Positions 7,495 through 11,886 of a DNA stretch of 12,747 nucleotides are shown here, in pieces (position 1 is the stretch's first letter; each line of letters opens with the position of its first letter). Location of the stretch: NCBI GenBank assembly GCA_910579155.1, contig CAJTTS010000087.1, forward strand, positions 1 to 12,747, written 5' to 3'. The position numbers and the translations under genes were made by a program. This DNA comes from an uncultured Oscillospiraceae bacterium (GTDB lineage Bacteria; Bacillota_A; Clostridia; Oscillospirales; Oscillospiraceae). A model generated the notes under the pieces. That model was given only the letters and a program-made list of their open reading frames with translations, was not told where the DNA came from and searched no databases.

Positions 7495-7578
7495 GCGCAA
7501 GGGTGCCTTGTTTAGCTGACCTGGTATTTTTGTGCATCTTCGCCGCTCAGGGGTTGCAGCCCCTGGGCGGTTCTTTTT
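7495..7578 (+). ncRNA. Putative approximately 84-nt small RNA
   Basis: A start about seven bases after the TACACT box and a stop at the T-run of the terminator at 7543-7578 define this unit. The transcript would carry a small 5' hairpin (GGCGC-AAGG-GTGCC), an unstructured A/U-richer middle and the terminator stem. There is no ribosome binding site ahead of an open frame, so it is probably non-coding. It lies antisense to the int leader if int is read through from hicA, and its 3' end meets the hicA stop codon (7582). A role in controlling integrase or HicA expression is conceivable but is inference. Confidence 0.5.
7543..7578 (+). terminator. Rho-independent terminator of the small RNA
   Basis: CCGCTCAGGGG (7543-7553) pairs with CCCCTGGGCGG (7560-7570) over 11 pairs with one G-U, around TTGCAG. 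TTCTTTTT follows at 7571-7578. The opposite strand has no T-run after the stem, so it acts on plus-strand transcripts only. Confidence 0.8.
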
Positions 7579-7581
7579 GTT

Positions 7582-7779
7582 TCAACGAAAACGGCGGTCA
7601 AGGCCGCTTTGTTTCATGATTGCGTTAGCGGTGTGGCGGGATTTGATTTTCCCGTCCACGGTGAAGTGCCGCCCGGTGATGGGGCTGTACCAAATGTCAT
7701 GGTCCCCTTTGCCGTGGCGGACAAAAGTGCAGCCGTGTTTGGACAGCTCCGCCCGGACCTCTTTCTCATATTCGGCCAT
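7582..7779 (-). CDS. hicA: HicA family toxin (type II toxin-antitoxin, mRNA interferase)
   Basis: This gene encodes a 65-residue basic protein with the HicA double-stranded-RNA-binding fold. ELSKHGCTFVRHGKGDHDIWYSP (about 11-33) has the conserved glycine-rich turn followed by the catalytic His in GDHDIW, then RHFTVDGKIKSRHTANAIMKQSGL. HicA toxins cleave mRNA and stall translation until bound by HicB. It overlaps hicB by one base (TAATG), so the two are translationally coupled with the antitoxin first, the reverse of the order in E. coli hicAB. The pair sits inside the lysogeny operon of the prophage, consistent with stabilising the element or excluding other phages. It looks intact. Confidence 0.9.
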   Translation of the reverse strand: MAEYEKEVRAELSKHGCTFVRHGKGDHDIWYSPITGRHFTVDGKIKSRHTANAIMKQSGLDRRFR

Positions 7780-7997
7780 TACATTGCAATCCTCTCACAG
7801 CGCTCCGACACCATGCGGAGCTGAACAGGGGCCGGGGCCGTGCCGTTAAGCTCCAGCAGCTCAGGGACCGTGAAACGCACCCGCTCAATGAGGGCGTCAA
7901 AAGAGCCGGATTCCAGCACCAGGCCGGGAACATCGTCACTCTCCGCAATCCACACGGCGGCGTCCGGGTCCCATGTCAGCTTGATTAGTAACTCCAT
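7779..7997 (-). CDS. hicB: HicB-like antitoxin (DUF1902-type), partner of HicA
   Basis: This gene encodes a 72-residue protein. KLTWDPDAAVWIAESDDVPGLVLESGSFDALIERV has the RNase-H-like HicB/DUF1902 pattern (W-x-A-x-S-x-D-V-P-G-L), followed by a helix, FTVPELLELNG. The C-terminal DNA-binding helix-turn-helix or ribbon-helix-helix that many HicB proteins carry is absent; it is the short form, so autoregulation by itself is unlikely. The start ATG 7997 follows AAAGGAGG by five to six bases. The gap to the repressor stop is 35 bp with no convincing terminator, so hicBA is probably transcribed with the repressor and expressed only in the lysogenic state. Confidence 0.85.
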   Translation of the reverse strand: MELLIKLTWDPDAAVWIAESDDVPGLVLESGSFDALIERVRFTVPELLELNGTAPAPVQLRMVSERCERIAM

Positions 7998-8032
7998 ATT
8001 TTCCTCCTTTGCCCTGGGCCTCTGGCCTGGGG

Positions 8033-9163
8033 CTATTTGTTTTCATGCTTTTGGCGGCAAGAGAAACAAAGCGGGCTATCCTCCTCTCCAGTAGCAGGAG
8101 CTCTAAAGCGTGCGCCACATATGGGGCATACTTTGGGAAACGTTTCTTCTACACGGCGTTGTTTTATTTCATCCCCAAATATCTGATTAAATATTTCCTC
8201 AAATAGGTCCTCTGTAGACCCCTCTGACGGCGTTTCTGCTGGGGCGGTATCTGTGCCTTCCTGCGGCGATAGCGTTGATTGTGGGGTGTCTGTGGGCGGC
8301 TCCTGGGCCTGATATTCAAAAGGAAAAGACTTTTCGCAGTTTAGACAATATGCCGCCCCTGTTCTTTCGTCTGCTGTCAGCGTCTGCCCACATATAGGGC
8401 AAGCCACCGTGTAGGCCTTATACGGACCATATACGTGCTTTTCTGCCTGGAGTATTTGGGGAGCCTGATAGCGGGGTATCTCTGTCAACTCCTCTACCCG
8501 CTCCGCTGCTTTCTCCTGGCCCTCCTCGTTGAGCTTGCCCAGGGCGGTGGCTATGCGGCGCTGTGGGGCGTTGAGCTGGTCCAATATATCAGATGCAAGG
8601 TGAGAAACGCCAAGGGAGTGCTCATAGCGCACCGCCTGGTCTTTCAGCCCTTTCAACCGCTCCCGCCGTTCTGGAGAAATTCCTCTTAATTTGTAGAGCG
8701 GGGCGCTTATACGCACAATCTGTTTTTGCTCCTCCTGCTCCGCTTTATCCAGAGCGGCGGCAACCTGTTCTTTCGGCGTGCTTTTCAGCTTTGCTAGTTC
8801 ATCAGGGCTGAGTAGCAGGGGCTTGCCGTCCTGGAGCTTTGCCAGCAGCGCATCCAACTCCTCCGGGGTGGCGCTGTGCTCCACAACTTCCGCCCTTTGC
8901 AGCGGCCCCTCATGCTCTACCACTTGGGGCTCAGTATGGCCTATACCGCTCTCATCTTCCCAATAGTTATCTGGGGGCAAAAGGTTAGATATTGATACGC
9001 CCAGGGCTTTGGCTATGCGCTGGAGCGTTTCAAGTTTTGGATTGCGCTGGTCCTTTTCTAACTGGCTGATATTCACATAAGAAATACCGAGCTTTTCAGC
9101 AAGGGCGGCTTGTGTCATCCCTGCCTTTTTCCGGGCCGCTTTTATGCGTTGCCCTGTGGTCAT
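8033..9163 (-). CDS. XRE-family prophage repressor with two zinc ribbons
   Basis: This gene encodes a 376-residue protein. Residues 5-60 are a classic XRE helix-turn-helix (IKAARKKAGMTQAALAEKLG, then YVNISQLEKDQRNPKLETLQRIAKALGV). A long charged helical middle (about 95-240) follows. There are then two four-Cys zinc-ribbon motifs, CPIC/CLNC (Cys255, 258, 273, 276) and CPIC/CFSC (Cys346, 349, 366, 369), separated by a Pro/Thr/Ser-rich acidic linker (about 286-316). No S24 (LexA-like) peptidase domain or Ser/Lys dyad is seen, so RecA-triggered self-cleavage is not expected. The start ATG 9163 is preceded by GGAGGTGAT with good spacing; an upstream ATG at 9193 would lie in the promoter. Its base composition is lower in GC than the neighbours. 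It heads a leftward operon with hicB and hicA and probably binds the three AAGT-N4-ACTT sites. Confidence 0.88.
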   Translation of the reverse strand: MTTGQRIKAARKKAGMTQAALAEKLGISYVNISQLEKDQRNPKLETLQRIAKALGVSISNLLPPDNYWEDESGIGHTEPQVVEHEGPLQRAEVVEHSATPEELDALLAKLQDGKPLLLSPDELAKLKSTPKEQVAAALDKAEQEEQKQIVRISAPLYKLRGISPERRERLKGLKDQAVRYEHSLGVSHLASDILDQLNAPQRRIATALGKLNEEGQEKAAERVEELTEIPRYQAPQILQAEKHVYGPYKAYTVACPICGQTLTADERTGAAYCLNCEKSFPFEYQAQEPPTDTPQSTLSPQEGTDTAPAETPSEGSTEDLFEEIFNQIFGDEIKQRRVEETFPKVCPICGARFRAPATGEEDSPLCFSCRQKHENK

Positions 9164-9181
9164 GCAATCACCTCCACATAT

Positions 9182-9210
9182 AACATAGCACAACCAAATA
9201 GAAAATGCAA
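9182..9210 (-). promoter_or_regulatory. Leftward (repressor) promoter
   Basis: On the minus strand, TTGCAT (9210-9205), a 17-bp spacer and TATGTT (9187-9182) are preceded by TGTGC. The start near 9175 leaves a leader of about 12 nt that contains GGAGGTGAT. Operator 1 (9220-9231) lies about 10 bp upstream of its -35 box. Confidence 0.6.
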
Positions 9211-9219
9211 GATAAACAA

Positions 9220-9231
9220 AAGTAAAAACTT
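9220..9231. promoter_or_regulatory. Operator 1 (AAGT-N4-ACTT)
   Basis: This is a palindromic AAGT-AAAA-ACTT site, one of three with identical half-sites in the divergent control region. It lies just upstream of the leftward -35 box and of the rightward promoter. Confidence 0.65.
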
Positions 9232-9242
9232 AAAATTTGCCG

Positions 9243-9271
9243 TTGACAAAAGTTGTAACTTATGCTAATAT
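9243..9271 (+). promoter_or_regulatory. Rightward (early) promoter
   Basis: TTGACA (9243-9248), a 17-bp spacer and TAATAT (9266-9271) are preceded by TATGC, a TRTGn extension. This near-consensus strong promoter drives the Cro-like gene and what follows. The start is near 9278. Operator 2 lies within its spacer and operator 3 abuts its -10 box, so repressor binding should block it. Confidence 0.8.
9250..9261. promoter_or_regulatory. Operator 2 (AAGT-N4-ACTT)
   Basis: The site AAGT-TGTA-ACTT lies inside the spacer of the rightward promoter. Its start is 30 bp from that of operator 1 and 22 bp from that of operator 3. Confidence 0.7.
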
Positions 9272-9283
9272 AAGTTTAGACTT
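9272..9283. promoter_or_regulatory. Operator 3 (AAGT-N4-ACTT)
   Basis: The site AAGT-TTAG-ACTT begins at the base after the rightward -10 box and covers the predicted transcription start. Confidence 0.7.
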
Positions 9284-9303
9284 AAATTTTTGGAGATGAG
9301 ACA

Positions 9304-9504
9304 ATGAAAGCAGACCGCAAAAAGCTGGAGCTGGCAATGGCCAGGAGCTGCATGAGTAGTGCAGACCTGCCCGTAGCCGCTGGGCTCCCCCGGCCCACGG
9401 TGCAAAACGCTATTGTGGGCAAGAACGTCCGGCCCGCCACGCTGGGCAAGATTGCCAAGGCGCTGGGCGTTGACCCGGCGGAACTTTTGACGGAGGAGGA
9501 CTAA
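9304..9504 (+). CDS. Cro-like XRE-family regulator
   Basis: This gene encodes a 66-residue protein that is almost entirely one XRE helix-turn-helix. The turn and recognition-helix region SSADLPVAAGLPRPTVQNAI (about 18-37) is followed by VRPATLGKIAKALGVDPAELLTEED, the standard ending of the fold. Its size and place fit Cro: the first gene of the rightward transcript, divergent from the repressor. GGAGATGAG precedes the ATG. It probably competes for the three operators between the two genes and so tips the switch toward the lytic transcript; this is inference from position. The next gene starts three bases after its stop. Confidence 0.85.
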   Translation: MKADRKKLELAMARSCMSSADLPVAAGLPRPTVQNAIVGKNVRPATLGKIAKALGVDPAELLTEED

Positions 9505-9507
9505 TCC

Positions 9508-9720
9508 ATGAAAGAGTACAAATGGAGCGTTGGCCTGCGCCACAAGGCCACCGGGGCCAGGCTGAACATTGACGTTTGGGCCCCCACCAATGATGAGGCT
9601 ACCCATAAGCTGTGCGGCGTCCTCATCGGCCCGGAGTGCGCATACGAATGGACCGGCACCGGCCCCATCTATGAGAACAACCAGCGTGTGGAGCGGGATG
9701 TCAGCTCCGCCAGCCACTAA
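9508..9720 (+). CDS. Small hypothetical phage protein
   Basis: This gene encodes 70 residues of no family I recognise. The sequence is polar with several aromatic residues (YKWSVGLRHK, NIDVWAPTNDEATHKLCGVLIG, YEWTGTGPIYENN) and looks like a small alpha/beta fold, with no membrane segment or DNA-binding pattern. The ribosome binding site GGAGGAGGACTAATCC lies in the last codons of the Cro-like gene, so the two are translated from one message. It is the second gene of the rightward early operon, a place often held by small host-modifying or regulatory phage proteins. Confidence 0.65.
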   Translation: MKEYKWSVGLRHKATGARLNIDVWAPTNDEATHKLCGVLIGPECAYEWTGTGPIYENNQRVERDVSSASH

Positions 9721-9739
9721 ATAAGGAGGTCTAAAAATC

Positions 9740-10081
9740 ATGAGAAAATGGAAAGTTGAGCTATCCACCGGCCAAGCGTTCATCATTGAGAGTGATGACC
9801 CCGGACGGGACCTCATCGACAAGGGATATGTGTCTTTCTCCCTGTCGGAAATCGTCCCGTCCCCGCCGACACCGCCAGGGGCCCACATCAGCCCGGACGG
9901 CCGCTTGACCCTGAGCGTGGCGGAGGCGGCCAAGGAGCTGGGCATCTGCACCAAGAGCGCCTATAACCTTATCCACCGCCAAGATTTTCCAACGGTGCGT
10001 ATTGGCAAGCGGGTCCGCATCTCCCGTGCCGGTCTGGCGGAGTGGGTCCGGGCCCAGGAGCAGAACAGAGCGAGAGCGTAA
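9740..10081 (+). CDS. Excisionase-like HTH protein with an N-terminal extension
   Basis: This gene encodes 113 residues in two parts. Residues about 56-105 (LTLSVAEAAKELGICTKSAYNLIH, then FPTVRIGKRVRISRAGLAEWV) form the winged helix-turn-helix of the MerR-like excisionase/HTH_17 family, which bends DNA in phage and ICE excision or acts as a regulator. Residues 1-45 (MRKWKVELSTGQAFIIES and GYVSFSLSEIV) form a small extra beta-rich unit of the kind seen in phage proteins. A Pro-rich linker (PSPPTPP) joins them. The start ATG 9740 is preceded by AAGGAGGTCTAAAAATC. The gene lies in the early operon, not beside int; with int truncated, any excision role would be lost. Confidence 0.78.
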   Translation: MRKWKVELSTGQAFIIESDDPGRDLIDKGYVSFSLSEIVPSPPTPPGAHISPDGRLTLSVAEAAKELGICTKSAYNLIHRQDFPTVRIGKRVRISRAGLAEWVRAQEQNRARA

Positions 10082-10100
10082 AAAGAAAGGGGTACATAAC

Positions 10101-10403
10101 ATGAAAAACGAAATCACCATCAACGTCCGGGTGTTCCCAGTCCTGGCCCATGACCACCGCACCGGCAAGGAGGAGGCCGTCACCGTCCCCGTCACCAAGG
10201 AAATGCTCCAAGCGGCCTCCCTGGTGGGACAGAGCTCCAATGAGCTGGTGGAGCGGATGCTGGACCGGCGGGGCTATACCGCCATCGAAATCGGCAAGCC
10301 GGACAAGCTGCCCATCACCGTTGACCTGGAGGAGCTGGTGGAGCGCTATGAGGACCAGCAGAAAGAGGGCTGGCTGGCCACCCATACCTGGGGCCGGGGG
10401 TGA
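10101..10403 (+). CDS. Small hypothetical phage protein
   Basis: This gene encodes 100 residues, acidic, of no recognised family. An N-terminal stretch (EITINVRVFPVLAHDHRTGKE) reads as beta strands, and a central helix pair (TKEMLQAASLVGQSSNELVERMLDRRGYTA) has a ribbon-helix-helix flavour. The end is VDLEELVERYEDQQKEGWLATHTWGRG. The start ATG 10101 follows AAAGGGG by eight bases; an upstream in-frame ATG at 10002 lies inside the previous gene. It is the last gene with an early-region look. What follows four bases later belongs to tail and lysis functions, so its 3' end or the gap after it is where an internal deletion would have to lie. Confidence 0.65.
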   Translation: MKNEITINVRVFPVLAHDHRTGKEEAVTVPVTKEMLQAASLVGQSSNELVERMLDRRGYTAIEIGKPDKLPITVDLEELVERYEDQQKEGWLATHTWGRG

Positions 10404-10407
10404 GAGC

Positions 10408-10455
10408 ATGACAATGACCGGCTTAAAGCTCCACCCCAAAACGGGGCTACGGTGA
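10408..10455 (+). other. 15-codon ORF, probably the frameshifted start of the next gene
   Basis: ATG 10408, five bases after GGGGGTGA, opens a 15-codon frame (MTMTGLKLHPKTGLR) whose TGA overlaps the GTG of the following gene. The frame of that gene stays open back to 10404 and would read NDRLKAPPQNGAT upstream of its GTG. Adding one base after ATGAC (10412) joins the good ATG and ribosome site to that frame and gives MTNDRLKAPPQNGATVSF. I therefore read this as a one-base deletion at codon 2, or a sequencing error, not as a leader peptide. Confidence 0.55.
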
Positions 10456-10775
10456 GCTTCTCCAAGCTGGTGACCACCGCCAGCATCACCCTGGCGGAGC
10501 CCCTGGACGCCGATGACGCCATCACCGTCATGGTCCTCAACATCGTTGGCGCTCTGCCCGTTGACGCCGTGCTCCGGGTCCTGGTCACCAACAACGCCAA
10601 GGACGCCACCCCCGTGTGGGAGGACGCCACGGCGGACATCAAGAGCGGAGCCAACCATGTCTTTGAGAACAAGACCGCCGCAAATGGCTTTGCGTTCAAC
10701 TTCAAGCTGGACGTGAGCCGGGGGGGCAGTGACACCGGCGGCTATATTTCCAGCATCGGAGGTGCCTTTGAATGA
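10452..10775 (+). CDS. Small tail-associated phage protein (5' end probably frameshifted)
   Basis: This gene encodes 107 residues from GTG 10452, or about 122 if a one-base lesion at 10412 is repaired to use ATG 10408. The sequence is beta-rich (SITLAEPLDADDAITVMVLNIVG, VLRVLVTNNAKDATPVWED, FAFNFKLDVSR) and ends in GGYISSIGGAFE. That ending resembles small proteins I associate with the distal tail region of clostridial siphophages, just before carbohydrate-binding and holin genes; the family is not named. The GTG has only a weak GGGG upstream. The TGA overlaps the next ATG (ATGA), so the two are translationally coupled. A structural or tail-fibre accessory role is inferred from position. Confidence 0.65.
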   Translation: MSFSKLVTTASITLAEPLDADDAITVMVLNIVGALPVDAVLRVLVTNNAKDATPVWEDATADIKSGANHVFENKTAANGFAFNFKLDVSRGGSDTGGYISSIGGAFE

Positions 10776-11230
10776 GCGTTGAATACACCCAGAATAGCCT
10801 CAAGGCCATCAATGAGGCCAAGCTCTACGCCAAGCAGCGGGAGGACGCCGCCGCCATCGCCTTTGTGGTGCTGGCGGAGAATGGCCAGATTGACGCCGTG
10901 ACCGCCGCCGAACAGTCCACCCTCTTTGCGGAGTGGGTGCCCGGCGTCAACTACGCCGTGGGCAACCTCCGCCGGTATGGCGGCACCCTTTACCGCTGTG
11001 TCCAGGAGCACACGTCCCAGGAGGGGTGGGAGCCGGACAAGGCCGCCTCCCTCTGGGCGGTGACCTCTGACCCGGCGGAGGAGTGGCCCGCCTGGAGCCA
11101 GCCCGTGGGGGCCCATGACGCATACAGCGCCGGGGCCAAGGTGAACCACAAAGGCAAGCATTGGACCTCTACCGTGGACGGCAACGTCTGGGAGCCCGGC
11201 GTCTATGGCTGGGATGAGGTCACCGAATAA
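10772..11230 (+). CDS. Phage carbohydrate-binding protein with two CBM5/12-like modules
   Basis: This gene encodes 152 residues. An N-terminal helical part (about 1-50, rich in Ala and Glu) is followed by two repeats of the chitin-binding-like CBM5/12 pattern. Module 1 (about 52-96) has FAEWVPGVNYAVGNLRRYGG, then LYRCVQEHTSQEGWEPDK and SLWAV. Module 2 (about 105-152) has WPAWSQPVGAHDAYSAGAKV, then HKGKHWTSTVDGNVWEPG and YGWDEV. Such proteins sit at the end of the tail genes in Firmicute phages and probably bind cell-surface sugar; the ligand is unknown. The start ATG overlaps the previous stop, with GGAGGT upstream. No signal peptide or catalytic domain is seen. Confidence 0.8.
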   Translation: MSVEYTQNSLKAINEAKLYAKQREDAAAIAFVVLAENGQIDAVTAAEQSTLFAEWVPGVNYAVGNLRRYGGTLYRCVQEHTSQEGWEPDKAASLWAVTSDPAEEWPAWSQPVGAHDAYSAGAKVNHKGKHWTSTVDGNVWEPGVYGWDEVTE

Positions 11231-11243
11231 GGAGGAGGACATC

Positions 11244-11576
11244 ATGGTCATTGAGCTTTCTGTCGGGGGCCTGGTCACGCTGCTGGGCCTCCCTACCGCC
11301 ATCACCGCCTTTTGTTTCTGGCTGCTCCAGCAGCGCATCACAAAGCGGGACAAGGCCCAGGAGGAGCGGGAGCGTGCCCGTGAGAAAAATGAGGTGCTTA
11401 TCATCAAAGGGGTGGGGGCCGCCATCGCTCTGGGGGAGGCCACGGCGGAGGCCGTCCAGCGCATCCCGGACGCCCACTGTAACGGTGATATGCACGCCGC
11501 CCTGGAGTACGCCCGCAAGGTCAAGCATGAACACAAGGAATTTTTGACAGAGCAGAGCGTCCAGGCGCTTTACTGA
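11244..11576 (+). CDS. Small membrane-anchored phage protein in the lysis module
   Basis: This gene encodes 110 residues. One N-terminal membrane segment (about 5-28, LSVGGLVTLLGLPTAITAFCFWLL) is followed by a strongly charged helix (QQRITKRDKAQEERERAREKNE) and a soluble helical part ending in KHEHKEFLTEQSVQALY. The type II membrane topology, together with its place just before the holin-like gene and the endolysin, suggests a lysis accessory protein, for example a holin partner. I cannot name the family. The start ATG 11244 follows AAGGAGGAGGACATC; an upstream in-frame ATG at 11205 lies within the previous gene. Confidence 0.72.
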   Translation: MVIELSVGGLVTLLGLPTAITAFCFWLLQQRITKRDKAQEERERAREKNEVLIIKGVGAAIALGEATAEAVQRIPDAHCNGDMHAALEYARKVKHEHKEFLTEQSVQALY

Positions 11577-11591
11577 GGAGGGCGGCATTGG

Positions 11592-11870
11592 ATGGAGTTT
11601 TCCAAAAAAATGCTGGTGCTCCACATCTTCATCTCCGTGGTCCTGTGCGGCATCACCGTGGCCGGGACCCTCCGGGGGTGGGATGTCACCGCCATTGCCG
11701 TCCTTGCGGGCACCTCCCTGGTGACAGACGGGACCTGGGGCGGCTTTTACTTGTGGAAATCCAAGAACGAAAACCGGGCTAAATACGCCCAGCGCTTTCT
11801 CAACCGCTTTGCGGACAAGTACGGGGCGGACATCGCCCTCCGTGCGGCTGAAATCGTGCTGAAAGACTAA
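11592..11870 (+). CDS. Holin-like phage protein
   Basis: This gene encodes 92 residues with two hydrophobic segments (about 8-28, VLHIFISVVLCGITVAGTL, and about 33-54, TAIAVLAGTSLVTDGTWGGFYL) separated by a short polar turn. A basic, soluble C-terminal tail follows (KSKNENRAKYAQRFLNRFADKYG, and AALRAAEIVLKD-like helix). The size, two-segment topology, charged tail and position directly upstream of the endolysin are those of a class II-type holin, which would let the endolysin reach the wall. The ribosome binding site is GAGGAGGGCGG. It is not assigned to a named holin family. Confidence 0.72.
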   Translation: MEFSKKMLVLHIFISVVLCGITVAGTLRGWDVTAIAVLAGTSLVTDGTWGGFYLWKSKNENRAKYAQRFLNRFADKYGADIALRAAEIVLKD

Positions 11871-11886
11871 AGGAGGAAATCATGTC

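Noticed and set aside
10404..10452. Programmed -1 frameshift joining the 15-codon ORF to the next gene
   Set aside because: The C-CCC-AAA run does not fit a working slippery heptamer, and no stimulatory structure is evident. A one-base lesion at codon 2 explains the frames better.
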